Positions 1 to 13,208 of a stretch of DNA of 64,000 bases are shown piece after piece. Within the stretch, counting starts at the first letter, position 1. Each line of letters begins with the position of its first letter. The notes beneath the pieces were generated by a model. That model searched no databases. It saw only the letters and a program-made list of their open reading frames with translations, and had not been told where the DNA came from. Origin of the DNA: Pholis gunnellus (lineage: Eukaryota; Chordata; Actinopteri; Perciformes; Pholidae); the NCBI GenBank assembly GCA_910591455.2, contig OU342804.1, forward strand, positions 8,426,633 to 8,490,632. The letters run 5' to 3'. The translations under genes were made by a program, and so were the position numbers.

Positions 1-1371
1 GATGGACAATTAAGCCAAAACCCAATCACATTTGCTCAGACACAAGTTAATATCTTCAAAGGGCTTTTCTTTTGTCCAAAATTCAAAGATGTTCAATTAA
101 AATGACATAAACTAGAGAAAAGCAGCAAATCCTGGAAAATGAGGAACTAAAGAAAGGAATTGTTTGCTTGAAAAGATACTTAATTCGTAGTTGTTTATAA
201 CTTTGTTTTGTTGTTGAATGATATATTGTCTTGAATTCATTTTCCTTGTAATATTATCTTTCTTGATTTATAAAAATATCTTTCTTGTTTTTATCATTCG
301 CATCATAATATGTTTCACTTTTTTTTCAAAATAAAGTAAGATATAACGGGTCTATCTTTAAATTGTTCTTTCGTTGATGTATGTGCATATACCATTCATT
401 TAAGATACTTGTACATGCTTATTCTACCAGGAGGATTTATGTATTTCATGATATATTATAAATCCTTTCCCTACTCAGAGCTGCAAAACCACCAGCTGCA
501 ATTGAGCTGTAACTCTCATCCACTCACAGACAAGACTTTATAAGGCAGTGTTATCCTGAAAGCGAAATGTTTGGACCTAAAGGAGCCTCACAGGAATCTG
601 TTTATCAATGGAGTGCCGCACTGACACTGTTTACTGAAAACCACAGCAGCACAGAGCAGCTTATGGAGAAATCTAGGATATTTGTGAATACTTCCAGCCC
701 CGCTTTGGCTTTTCTTCTCTCCATGCACTCTTAATCTAATTTGGTTTCTTTTATTCTTTTGCCAAATCTCTGTATCAGTTTATCTTTCGCCTCCTCCTCT
801 GTCTTTGGATGCCCTCCTCTCCTCCAGCGGGCTTCATCTCCTCAGAGGCGGAGCCGAGCCTCCGGTAAAGCCGGTTGGAGTCGGCAACGTTGACAGAATC
901 GGGATGTTTCCTCCCAGAGGGATGCAGGGGTTTTCAAGCTGTGACAGAGACTGAGGAGGGTTACCGGTCTTGCATTAACAACCCTATACGAGCACACACA
1001 TACATACACACACACACACATTTGTCCCATATGCTCATCACTATTCATCACCAGTCATCTGCATGTCCTCAAAAGCTGACAGGGGGTGGAGAGACGCAGG
1101 AAGTGGGAGAGAGAAAGAAAAATGAGGTGAACAGAGAGAACGAGGAAGGATTTAAAAAAAGAAGTAAATCTTTAAAGATTTAAAGTCACAGGGATTTTGA
1201 TGGTTTCTTGCACTTGTGATTAATATATGTCTGACTGAACCAGCATGTTAAGGCAGGACATGACACAAATGCTTCTTTTGTATTCTGCTGCAGTCATAAA
1301 TATTGATTCTTTGAAACGAATACATTTTTAGTCAGTAAAAGGAACTTTTGTCAGCCTCACTTCTTTTAAAG
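1..1371. other. Intergenic, no gene seen
   Basis: The first 480 bases are AT-rich and simple. A short CA-rich run lies at about 993-1020 and a purine-rich stretch at 1080-1160. Open frames here are short, overlap the CA run and carry no recognisable domain. No promoter or RNA gene is seen. Confidence 0.5.
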
Positions 1372-1690
1372 ATGACAGTCATGGTCTTTTTGGTCCAGAG
1401 TGAAATATCTCCACAACAATGAATTGCCAGAAACTTTCATTCATGGTCCCCGGAAGATGAAGGAGATTGGTGATCCCCTGACCTTTCGCATCACCCACGG
1501 GTCAAGGTTTTCACTTGTCTCGAGATCTACGAGATGGATTGTCACAGAATCTAATCCTTGGTGATTCACTTTTCATGATGTTAAACGTCACTGACCAAAC
1601 ATTAGCGTTGTCCGGGTTGTCATTGTGAGCATTTTAGCTAGACAACCAGGACTAGTTTTAGATTTACTCCACCACCAGCCATTAGACCTG
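1372..1690 (+). repeat. Copy of a widespread fish interspersed repeat
   Basis: The stretch contains, in order, phrases I recognise from an abundant percomorph repeat: 'TTTTTGGTCCAGAGTGAAAT', 'CATTCATGGTCCCC', 'TTGGTGATCCCCTGACCTTT', and near the end 'TTGTCATTGTGAGCATTTTA'. The same family recurs in this window at 33295-33710, which has the 'CATTGTGAGCGT...TTTAGCTCAAAGCACC' part. The element class is not assigned. It is diverged and non-coding. Confidence 0.65.
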
Positions 1691-4361
1691 AACCTTTATC
1701 CATCTTACAATTTGTTTTGCTTTACAACGAGCATTTGCCTCACACTAGCACAGTAATTCCTTAGTTTTGTGCACCGACTTCACCCCTATTCATTTATTAT
1801 GGGACGGGAGCAAGTCTCTCCTCAAGACTCACATTGTTCTATGTTAAATCCAACACACGCGTGTTTACTCTCCAGAAAAACAGCAATTTCATCACATTCG
1901 CTCACTGGCTTTGGACATCTCAGCTACTCAATCTACATAATGTGGTCAGTTGTCAACTGTATCGACTCTTTGCTAGTCCTCGCCCCCCCCCCGATGCTTC
2001 TCTGTCAAGCTGTCAGAGCCCACACTGTCACTAACTGCACTCACTGCATAAATATTATCTACATTTTTCTGAAAACCAGAGAGTCATTTCAGAGAGACGC
2101 TGCCTATATGCCTTTTAAGGACATATCCAAAATGTCAAACTGATTCAGCAGCAAAAACAGGTTTAAAAGCTAAAGACAGAAGCTAAAGCCTACAGATCAC
2201 AGTGTACAAGTGAAACAGCACAGACAGGCATGCTGGGTTTAGTCCAATCAGATTGCGGCTCATTTGTAAACAGCCTCTCGGATCCTAGGTGGGTGCCGCC
2301 CACATTATTTAACCCTTTCCTGGTTGTATTTGAAACCTTTTTGATGAGAATTGATTATTGCTATTTGGCGAAAAAAAAAATATATATATCTCCCTCTACT
2401 AATCAACTAGTCGACTGGTTTTGGGAGTAGGGAATGCCCTGATGTCTAACCATCTCTCTGTGACTGTGATTAAAGTGTAAAGCATGCACACATGACAGTA
2501 AATAGTGTCAAACTGATAAACAGGACATTTCTGTTCAACAGCTATGACTTCAGGAAACCATGTAGTATTGTTAGACTAACGATTATCTATTGATCAATCG
2601 CAGTGTTCCCACATATAAATGAGGATCCTCCAATAACAAAAACAGCAGCAAGTCAATCCTCTGATCCTCAGCATCATCGGGGGACGCTTTCTGACGCTTC
2701 TCCATCATCAGGGAATTATAAACTGGACTCACAGATACCGTGCCATTATGGTTTCTGTCGATATGAACACACGCTACAAAGAAATCATCTCAAACAAGCC
2801 TCCTACGCATACTTGAAGTCGGTGCCTTATTGATTATCAATGCTCCAGAAAACTCCCCTTTAGTAGAGGCCCGGTTGCTTGGCTCCTAGTTGTGGAAGAC
2901 GATTGTTCACGGTCAAAAATATTGATCTAATTACTCTGATTCCTTTTAATGGAGAGCCAGAGCAAAGATGAAAACCAAGCCCCTGCAAACCCTGAGGAAA
3001 TGTAGCTCATATGTTTATCTCGGCTCCAAATCTCTGGCCGAGCTTATTCAAACTGAACAGAGATGAAAAAGACCTGCACTCTGTTCTCCCGCCCTCGATA
3101 CTTTTAAGCATTTGAGCTACAAAATAAGCAACTTCCAAGAAGCACATGGCGCGGGCAGAAAGTGGAAACAGCCCTCTTTGTTGGTTTAGCAGCACCATTT
3201 TCTGTGTTTGGGTTGAACGACGGACAACTGGCAATTCCTTTATGCACAGATACATTTTTGTATACATTTTGCCGAAATTGCCGGCACATGATCAGTGGGT
3301 TTGTGGTGTAGCGACATACACAACATAATGACACACTGTCCTGAGATAACCCACCCCCTCCCTATAATGCCCTTTTCCTCCAGCGAGCTTTCGATCTGTC
3401 ACACTCCTCCCTCTGCTCCGCTCTGCTCGCTGCCACTTTCATATGATTTCCTTTAATGTTGCGGCCTGCATCCGTTGGCGTGCACGAGTGTGTCTGTGCG
3501 CGTGTGTTCACATACTGTACATATGGACATGTGCGTGCCAAACTGCATATAATATTACCCTTGTAGATCCAATCAGGACACATCTGCAAGGCATTATAGA
3601 TTAATAATCCAACCACACTGCAGTAAAACCGGCACAGCGAAGGAAATCAAGCAAAACAAAAGGGATATTACATCCTTTCCGCCTGTTCAGGAATTGTTGA
3701 ATGCAGACTGAGCAGTGGTGGTTGTACTCTGTGCGATTGTCCCCACGCGGGAGGAAATATATTTCGCACATTGTCACTTTTTTCTCTACCTGTAGGTTCA
3801 TCGCTGCATGGAATGATGGAGGCTAATGAAGTGTTGCAGGGCTGCGGTGCTGGAGACACAGCCGAGAAGCTGTGGGAGTTATGGGGAGAGGGGGGGGGAA
3901 GAAAAAAGTAACAGGAAACGTGGGAGGTGGAAACTTTGACAGTGATGGAGGCTCTTCTGTGCCCCGTTGCTGCAGACGAGCCACCAAACCTTAATTGAGT
4001 GGGAGACACAACTCCAAGTTGAATCTCAAGTTCAGAATCTTCGCAGTCATTGCACCCGTCAGAAGGCACACTGACAACTTATTACTTGCAAAATTCAATA
4101 AAAATGCTTATTATTGTCAGCTAGCAAGATTTAAATTTAACTCATTTAATGAATGTGTCTTTGACATGCTTAACGCTTCTGAAACACATTAAATGATTAA
4201 TTTAAAGCTACATTACTTATTTGGACACTGAAATAAATAAGCTCAAAACAGCTTACATGTCATCATCGTATCAATATCCACTCTTTCTGATCTCTTTTGG
4301 TCTCAAACAACTCCTGAGAAGACTATTTAGCAGCTAGGTTAGTCAGCTAAGCATTAACTTT
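1691..4361. other. Intergenic, no gene seen
   Basis: Mostly unique-looking AT-rich DNA. It holds a C run at about 1984-1992, a G run at 3890-3898, and an 'AACTAGTCGACTGG' word near 2405-2420 that resembles the end of a TAGTCGAC-type DNA transposon, although no partner end was found. The open frames on both strands (up to 133 codons at 3668-4069, minus) lack domains and biased composition. Confidence 0.45.
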
Positions 4362-4776
4362 AGCCGCGTTTCCACCAGGAAGTTCCGGGTAAATTTAACC
4401 CGGGACTACTTTTCAGGAAATTAAAAGGCTGTTTCAGCCCATTGTTGTTCGTGTTTCCATTGCCGTCTAAAGATCTAATCAGTCCGCTACCATTTGAAAA
4501 AAAAAAACAGAATGGGAGGAGGGCTGCTGGTGGTTGCAGGGGTAAACTCATTCTGCAGCCTGCAAGTCAGCACCAACGCCTGTTTCATCTAAAAACACTT
4601 TGAAACAAAACGTCATCACTGCAAACTCCACTCTGAAAAAACCTGAGTAGTACTTCCCCCTTCGTGGGCCATTTTGGGGTGGAAAATGTCCCTGCAACTT
4701 TATTTAGATCCTGGTCCTTGTGGCACCAAAAGGGTTCCAGGTCCCTGAGGAAAGTTCCTGCGGTTGAAATGGGGCT
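4362..4776 (+). mobile_element. MITE-like element with terminal inverted repeats
   Basis: The left end reads AGCCGCGTTTCCACCAGGAA and the right end (4751-4776) is a diverged reverse complement, ending AGTTCCTGCGGTTGAAATGGGGCT. Inside, 'GGGACTACTTTTCAGG' is roughly mirrored by 'TGAGTAGTACTTCC' at about 4646-4660, so the inverted similarity extends inward. At 415 bases with no transposase frame it fits a non-autonomous DNA transposon. The 'gcgtttccacc' ends are familiar from fish genomes. No clear target duplication was found, so the superfamily is left open. Confidence 0.6.
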
Positions 4777-7730
4777 TGTATTGGTGAGCCAGGCAGGTAG
4801 TGGGTTAGAGTGAGCTGCTGGAAACAAGGTTGATGGTGTGCTGAGACTGAACCAGTAAATGTTCTGTAAAACCAAAATGATATCTATATCTAAAGGACTT
4901 GTGACGCAGAATATGAAGAGTTCAGTGGTGATTGTATTTGTAAGAGAAAGAGAGAGAAATGTTCAGAAATCTTGCTCTGAACGAAAGTGTTGGACTGACA
5001 GACAGACCTGTTGTTCATAGTGTGGCAAACACGACTCATTAAAACATTGAGGAGCAGGCTGAATGCAAACCTTCTTTGCTTTTATTTCACCCTTAGGTTG
5101 ATTGTTTGAGTACTCTGTGTATCTACTGTGTTAGAGTCTGGATTCTGCTTTCAGTTAATGGTTCGGGCTAATCTCTGGTTACACCACAGATGAGAACATT
5201 TGCTCCCCAGCAGCTGGGTGGACGGCGGTAAACTGGAGGCTGTGTGTTGGTTCAGTGGATATTTTTAGGTGTTTTCAGGAGTACATTTCAGGTCAGTTAT
5301 TACACTGAGATAAAGCTCAGTAAAAAAGTTTCATGGTTCAATAACCTTCTGCCACTCAAACAAAAATCCATTTCATACTCACTCTGAGCTCTGAAAAGAA
5401 TATGGCTTCAACTTGGCTTACCCTACCTATATCAGAAAAAATCTTTCTTTTGTGAGTATAAATTGCAAATATAGGCAATAAAAGTTTCGCTTGTTAGCAT
5501 GCTTATGTTCCCTGAATTAGCAGAAAACACAAAGTGCACCTGAGACTAACAGGGATGCGTCTCCGTTTGCCGGCATTTACTCAGAAACCGAAGTCTTGGA
5601 GAAACGACTTCCAATAGATAATCTAAATAAACTTTAATTTGATAAATATTTATTTCTAAAATGATTGGACCCTGTGTTACATATGTGATGGGTATTTAAT
5701 GAGTTAAAATCACCATTCCTTTTTGGATCAGTTACATACAGAATTCTACACCCTGAGGTTGTTGGTGGCCTTAGTGGGGAAAAAAGCAGCATTGGTATGT
5801 AACCAGTGGACATATTAATCCCGGCGTATAGTTATAATGACAAATTGCTGCATTTACGAGATTCCGACACATCAACACATTTCACTAAACGTCTCCCTCG
5901 TGCACTGTTCCTCTGCTGCCTTCCCTAATTCCCCCCGTCAATCACGCCGCTCACTGTTCCTGTACTACCATCACCATCATCAACATCAGAAATCTCTCCC
6001 CTGTTTCTTCCCTCCATCCTGCCGTCTGCACACAGCAGCCTCTCTAAGCTAAAATCAATACGATATGGAGTGTGGCCACTTGCCTCTCAGCTGCTGTCAA
6101 TCGAACTGACTGTCACGCACGCAGAAATAAAGACAGCCTCTGTTACGTTGCCTCCACGTAAACAGGCCAACGTTGCGATGAAAAGATTCAAATGAAAAGA
6201 ACTTGGGGAGCATGTTGTGGATTAGGATGGGGCTGTTTTGATATTCAGTGCTAGATGCTGTGTACCTCCTCTGCATAAATCATCCCAAACAGGTTTGTGG
6301 GCAACCAGCAACATGTTTACTATCGCCCCACTATAAGCTGTCTATTAATAATAAAAAGAACGTAACCTTTTCTTTTACTGTTCAAACCGCTATATAAATT
6401 GTTTTTTTCACAATGAAAATAGTAACACAGTCTCAAGTCGTCCTTAAAGCTGCTGCAACATCTGACATATTTGGACTTTCTCATTTCCTGATTTTGTGCC
6501 GCCTAAATCAATCTCAGGCTGCATCTTGAAGGGCATCCCAATTTCTAAAATGCATCTCGAGGAGCGAGGAAGCTCGCTGGAGGAGCTATAAGCAAGGATA
6601 CACTGGTGTATCCTTTGAGGAAGTCTTTCATTGGTAGCTGTGATGTATAAAAGAGGTGTGACAGTGGGTTTATCAGAGCCTTTTGCTAAACACAGTTGCC
6701 TGTTGCTGCTGGAAATGCAGTTGATTAGAGCATTGTTTTCATGGCCTTCAATCCAAAACAATGAGCTAAAGGGGGCTAAAGGGGGCTAAACGCTGCATAG
6801 TGTTGGTTGATAAATATCTGTGGGCTCACCACCACATGCAACATCTTTTACACTACTCATGTCATTTGTTCCACTCTTAACATAGACATTTTGATTAGTG
6901 CAGAAAAACAACGGCCCATATACTTTGTAGAAACTACATGTTTACCGACATTGGTTGCATTGGGTAGACTTGCGTGTTTAGTTTCAAATAACTTTTCACT
7001 CTGGAGTAGAACTACAAACAGCATGATATTAACAAGCTGCTGTGTGTCTTCTGTTGACTTTGATTTGGTTTTGACAAAAGCCACGGCTGATTTCTGAGCC
7101 TCAAATGTAATTGTAGACATTTAAGTGTCACATAATGACGGTGATTACGCGACAGGCACAAACTGGGGCTTTATGTGCCCCGTGTACCTCTCTCCTAGTG
7201 TTATGTGATGTGCTACCGCAAATTCGATGCTCCACGTTCGCTGTTGTGGGAACATACTTTCACGTTCTCCTCCTGAGAGCGGTGATGGTTGCCATTCTAA
7301 GTCTGCTATTTGTGCCTCTGCACTCAAACTGAAGAGCTCAGACACACATGTTTCATTCAAACTCTTCGACGTATAATCAAATACACTTCCTATCACCGCC
7401 ATCATGACAAGCTAAGAAAAACACAGAGATGCTTGGCCTTACAGATGAGCTGAGAGCGTCTTCAAAAGATATGTGTGTGATTGCAGGAGACGTGTGTGAG
7501 TGAGTCTTTTCATGTGATGCTGCTGTTTACCGATCCATTGTACTGTCTCCAGTGTACGATCAATAAAATGACTTTCTATTTTTGTTGAAGCTTTTAAAAA
7601 CAAGGAATATTTTGGGAGATACACTGACTTGCTTTCCTGCCAAAAGTTAGATAGGAAGTTAATTTAATATGAAGCTGGTAAGCTTAGCTTAACAGAGTAG
7701 GGATTCACAGCACAACTTCACCTGCTCTCA
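4777..7730. other. Intergenic, no gene seen
   Basis: Non-coding sequence with no recognised repeat over most of its length. Two local structures stand out: a near-perfect 22-base palindrome at 6594-6615 and a short tandem of GGGGGCTAAA units at about 6768-6790. Frames of up to 105 codons (minus strand, 6444-6761) show no domain. Confidence 0.45.
6594..6615. repeat. Perfect inverted repeat, 10-bp arms, 2-bp spacer
   Basis: AAGGATACAC is followed by TG and then its exact reverse complement GTGTATCCTT. The pair could form a cruciform or be the centre of a degraded transposon. The surrounding 6440-6760 has no matching longer inverted repeat that I can see. Confidence 0.7.
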
Positions 7731-8266
7731 CAACCCATTCTCACTCACAACCTGTCAAATACTTTGGTCTGTGCCCCTCGGTGTCTGAGACCAGCGGATC
7801 GAGGCACCCTTTGGCGTCTGTACGAAATGCACCAGTCTTTCAACTAACTCCAATGTAATCCTCATTTTTTGACGGTCAGACCAACTGACGTGGTTTAAAG
7901 ACCGAGAAAGTCCACAATGGGTGGAGGTGTGATGGTTCAAACAAACACAGGACTTACACCCAGGAGACCGCTGTTCGTGTCCTATGTGACTTACTTTACC
8001 AAAACGCACGAAGGCTACGTACCGAACGGCAGTGACGTAACAAACAGCTACTTATTTTACGTAACAAACATATTCAGTTTAACCCAACCCACGATATCTT
8101 CTGAAGCCTAACAACGCTTGTTGCATAAGTAAACCCCAAAAAACGAAACAAACCTACGTTGTGAGTTGTATGTCTTTCAGGAGCGTAAATTGACACTCCG
8201 TTTGACATGAACAAAACTGACCGTAGAATACACGGTGTTTGACTGGTTGGGAGTGAGAATGTGTTG
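7731..8266 (+). mobile_element. Short DNA transposon-like element, copy 1 (full length) of a local five-copy family
   Basis: The left end CAACCCATTCTCACTCACAA pairs with the right end GTTGGGAGTGAGAATGTGTTG (8246-8266): over 31 bases the two inverted ends differ at about four positions. The internal sequence shares phrases with copies at 17331, 18801 and 21600, such as 'CAACTAACTCCAATGTAA' and 'CAGGAGAC...GTTCGTGTCCTA'. At 536 bases with no transposase it is non-autonomous. Superfamily is not assigned; no clean target duplication was found. Confidence 0.7.
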
Positions 8267-8633
8267 ACTTCCAAGGTGTGTGGAGAAGGGAAGAATCCAA
8301 AGAGGTAAAACTCCAGCAACACTTGTTCTATGCAGAACGACTTTATTGTGCCACAAGCCAAAACGTGTTGGTTCGGCAATAAAGTAGTTCTGCAGAATGT
8401 TGTTAATATGCAAACACATAATCAGAAATTATGAAAGTTTTGACTTTATTGGTAAAATCAAAGGAGTGCTTTATGAGCACATTATGTGCATCTTTGGGAG
8501 CAGCATGCTTCAGCAGGTAAATCACTTAAGTCATCATGAATCACTACATATTTATCTGCTGATGAGCTCTTCTCTTTCCCACTGTGTGTCTTCTGTCTCT
8601 CAGTCGGCTTCCCACATAACATTGACCAGACCC

Positions 8634-8722
<89 letters not shown>
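8634..8722 (+). repeat. (GT)n microsatellite, about 44 units
   Basis: An essentially pure dinucleotide array of nearly 90 bases, the longest in the window. Purity suggests it is young and length-variable between individuals. Open frames through it (poly-CV or poly-HT) are artefacts. Confidence 0.95.
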
Positions 8723-8724
<2 letters not shown>

Positions 8725-10707
8725 GGAGTGGATCATAAAAAAGTGTTTTCATTGCCAGCCCAGCCTCTTTACTCCTTTTTATTTTACAGGCTGCGGGTTC
8801 TGATTCAGCAATGACGCTGCTTCTTGCCAAAACCAGCAAAGGTGAAATTTCTATCCGAGTGGAATGCAGAGTTTCCGAATAAAATCCAAACAACACATGA
8901 GGCTGTTTATGGGGCAGAGGGGCAGCAGGCCCACACAGAGCTCACACCCGGCAAGTTCAGCTTGTTTCATCTTTTCATCTTCAAACTTCAGCTTGGCTGG
9001 CCAGGTTATGATAACAGTTCAGAGCAGATATGCACACACTGGAATAAGAATTCATTTAACTTTTATCATCGTGAGATCTTGACCCTACTCAGGTTTTTCA
9101 AAGGCAAATTCCCACTTTCATGGTACCTTTCTATTGCACTCTTGTTGATTAAATGTATCTGGAACCTGTCAACTCGAATGGCTTTATTGGCATGACGTAA
9201 CACTGTACATATTGCCAATCTCGAGTCATGTTTATATTGCTTGCTCATCTGTTTTAACATACCGGAGTCGCCAAAATATGTCACTACTCGCTCAACATTG
9301 TATTTATTGATTTGGGAAAATACACTTATTGCCCCCACATTCACAATGGCAGCGCATACCGCTTTACTCTTTCTACTTTTATCTTTCGCAAATAAAAGCA
9401 CAACAGCAATGACGTAATTAATTTGCAGATGAGTTCACTGCAAGACCCGATTTCTTTTGAAAAATATTAATATCTAACCTAGACCTCCACAAATTTCAAC
9501 TTTTTAACCACATTTTGCCTCGTTTGACAACCAGACATCAGAATGTCTTTTGACCTGTAGATCATAAAATCATTAATGGGCTTCTAGTGATGTCCAAACA
9601 TCCACAGATCTCAGTAGTTGGATAAATTGAACTATTTCCTCATCGGATCGATCGAGAAATGCAGAAAACTGAGCTGAACAAAATGAAGTCTAGAGTCCCT
9701 TCCCTGTTGCCAGAATCAGTTAGTAAGGACAAAAGGTCATCAAAACTGCCATCCAATAAACAAGCAACCTGTTAGTCCATGTGACTGCTGTTTACAATTC
9801 GTGGCTGGCTTGTAATTGCAAATTAAAAGGAGCAAGGACAAAATTTAATAAACTAAACTTTTCCAGTTTGGACCAAAGAAAGGCCAACTTTCTTCTTTTT
9901 CTCTGTAATTTCTCTTGAACTGCTCTGCATCTTTGTCGCTCTCTCTATGTCTCCGTCCTTCTGTCCTCACAAACACCCTCCACTCCATCCACTCGAGGAG
10001 CTGTAGCTGTAATGACGGTTGATGGAATTACAGTGAAAATATTGATCTGCGGGTGGCTCAAACACTGAGCAGATCCCGAGCTTGGCTGCCGGCTTTTCTT
10101 GGGTTTCAAGGTCTGGTTTTTTTCCTGGAGACACGCCAGAAGAATGAAATCACAGTAACATGATTACAACACATGTAAATTGGGATGATTGTTTATTTGT
10201 TTGCAGAATATCATTTGGTGGAAAGTCGGACCACGAGTTAAGGAGCAAGTGATATATTTTTGGTTTGGATAGCCCTACTTGACATGTTTTTTTATTTTTT
10301 AAACCTTGCCATTTATACTTGGCCATGTGTATATTTAATAATTTATTTGGTGGCATTGTATGTCTACATGAGATAGCTGACTGCAGAGTGAGGTGAGGGG
10401 TGAGAGAGGTGGGGACCGACATGCAACTAAGGCCACCAGTAAACCCCACTTGTAGCCATTGATGTAGCTCAACATTTTGCCTCATAATTACCAAACTTCG
10501 ATTGTTATTAATTCATTGTTGGTTTTGGTCATTTCCCGGGATTTACATAAAAAATGTGTTGTCCCAAAATGGACAAAAACTAGAAGTCAACAATTGATTT
10601 TTGATCTTGGACCAACAGAGCAGAAATACAGTAAATAACTCATCCATATTCACTGTCCGTTCCTTGTTGTGCCGTAATAGTGTTAAGTAAATACCAGAGA
10701 ACCCGAG

Positions 10708-10734
10708 GTGTGTGTGTGTGTGTGTGTGTGTGTG
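10708..10734 (+). repeat. (GT)n microsatellite
   Basis: Pure GT run of 27 bases. Confidence 0.9.
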
Positions 10735-13208
10735 GTGATTCATTGAAACAGGCTGGCCCGAGAAGAGAGGAGGATGATTGAGTCATGGCTGCAAAGTGTT
10801 TACGGCTTTTTGTACCTATAAAACCCTTTTTATCATTTTGTAAGGTCTAGAAACAGAACACTCAAGGAGGTTCTAATGTAATTATTCTTTGCATCTCAAG
10901 CCAAGATTGCACGAAAAAAAACATTTTTGCATAATGATGATTATCTCCTGTAACCGCTCCAACTGTTTGTTTTCACCAGAGCTCTGTGTTTTTGGGTTGA
11001 GCCTTTGGTTTTGGCCCAAACCGAGAGCTTCTTCGGAGTTGTATTGAGTCGATTGGATGCCCACTTCCCCCCTCTGTCAAACTGGAATGATAGAATTCAT
11101 TGAGAGATACAGAAGGAACTTGTTCAGTTGCTGGAGTTATCTAATCTTCCAACCATCTCTGAGATGATGAGTCTGGGAGCAACAAAGCCACTTTCCCCGT
11201 CTGACTGAACGGATCTAATTGTGTTCTTATCCTGCAACTTCCTGTCTCTTTAACTCAGTTTACAGTCCGACTTTCAGAGATGGGAGCTGCAGTTTCCAAG
11301 TTGCAGGAAAATTGCACTTGAAATTTGATTTAGTTTGTTTGTTTGGTTAATTGTTTTTATAACCTCGGTCAATTTTTATAGTTTTGATGAGTTATAATTG
11401 CCTCTGTTCCCCTCTCCTCCCACACATATATATATACAGTAGATTGGCCAATTCTGTATGTGTACTACAGTTGTTGTTGCTGTTAAATGTTTATATGCTT
11501 TTAATTTGCTGTGCCACATGTGTTTTGGAGGAAACTTAATTGCTGTCCGGAATACAACACCGTCTCTGGCTGTGTGTTTTTCCTATCAAGGAAGTGTGAC
11601 GTTTCTCTAACAGCACAACAGTCATAGTGAAGAGGTCACAAGTGGATCAATGGTAATAAAAACTGCATGGCTTTGACAACCCAACCAGCCTTCTTGCATC
11701 TAAAAGATTGTTGGATTTTGATGACTAAAAACACTTGGTTAGGATGAGGGGAAGGTTGTGGTTTTGTTTCTATACTTGGAAATCAAATTTGAAGTCAACA
11801 TTGACTTTCTTAGAAATGTTACCATGACCTCTATCTTTATGTAACAATTATCAAGCGTGAGTCATATTTTACATTCCAGGAGCAGTTGCTGTAGTCAAAA
11901 CAAATATAAATGCTCACAGTGTATTTTTGCAGATACTTCTGATGTTGTGTCGATAGAAAAAGCACTTATGACTTAAACTTAAGTATATGACTGCAGTTTT
12001 TAAATAGTTGCCTGAGTAAGGTGTCACACGTGACTGACACTAGTCATTTTCTTTCGCACCACAGTCACGCTGTATCCCTCCCAGATCCAAGCCCAATCCA
12101 CCCAGGCATCCATAACAACCAGAAGAAGTCAACAGTGCAGCGACAATGGCTTCCCACCAAGGAACACTGCCTGAATACTGTTCTCTGAGGTCATGAGTTA
12201 AGTTATTTTGTGTCTGCAAACAACTCCATTCACCTTCGTCTCATCTGCAGGAACGGATGAACTTTTAAAAAGTCTTTGAAAAATGGAACGAGAATATATG
12301 ACAAAATCATATGATAACATTTTCAGAAAGCTCATTGTGCACCCGTCCACGCTGCTACACACACCCTGCATTTCTAAATGTGTCCCCCCTTGTAGTGGGG
12401 TTTCAAAAACACTACTTGTTGGTGAAAACACTGGAGCCCAGGACCACTGAACACACAACGTCCAAACCAGTTGATAATAGCAGAAAGAGGGTGTGATCGT
12501 GAAAAGGATCTTTTGAGATCACAGCCATATGATACAGATTCACTCCTTCTGTGTGTCATGGGCCTGCTTAAGGTTGTTGGTGTTTCATTGATCTGTTCCA
12601 GAAGTTTCTGTCATCACGTTAGCCTGTTGTGATCCGAGTGACGACAGCTGTCTCTCATTGGCCCTCGCCTCACCTCTCAGCTCCCGGATGGTGATGATTT
12701 AGTGGTTACCCCCCACAACCCTCTGACCAGAACCAACCGGCACGCCCGAGAGCAACCCGATCTGCCGCTGAAGGACCCGAGGAAGAGCTGCAAGAGCTCT
12801 AGACGCATAGAAACGTGACAAAACAAAGTCACACAGAGAGAGCTATAAACACATTGGGTGTTACACCTCGTAATGACAGTGAGAAATCAGAGTAACATTC
12901 CCCGAGGCACAAACAAGGCAGTAACCAATGAGGTCATTCAACAGAGGAACTGTGTCGACAAAACAGAGGCTGCTGAGACTCATGTTAACGCATGTATGTC
13001 ATAAATTCCTTCCCACAACTGCACTGGTTTGGCCCAAGGCTTTGTTGTTAACTTTCTTTGCTTCCATATCACACTTCCTGGTCTGGCTGAGCTGCTTGAA
13101 GTGGAGTTACTGAGGTGTACAGATGCATGCAGTCTTACTCTCACTACTAGACACGGTGTTGCTTTTTTCCGTCGAGCGTATTTTTTGTTGGTTGCGTACT
13201 ATTTAAAG

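Larger units (their letters stand above)
8267..13208. other. Intergenic, microsatellites but no gene seen
   Basis: Apart from the GT arrays listed separately (8634-8722 and 10708-10734) this is AT-rich DNA with no recognised repeat or gene. Around 11690-11760 an 'AACACTTGGTTAGG' phrase resembles the interior of the 7731 family in reverse, too weak to call. Open frames are short or run through the GT arrays. Confidence 0.45.

Noticed and set aside
2395..2445. End of a TAGTCGAC-type DNA transposon
   Set aside because: Only one end-like phrase; no inverted partner could be found upstream or downstream.
3668..4069. 133-codon open frame on the minus strand
   Set aside because: No recognisable domain; overlaps other frames on both strands and a G run.
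8397..8896. Frames encoding long Cys-Val or His-Thr repeats
   Set aside because: They are translations of the GT array, as are similar frames at 31092-31338, 41390-41596, 47561-47997 and 58461-58732.
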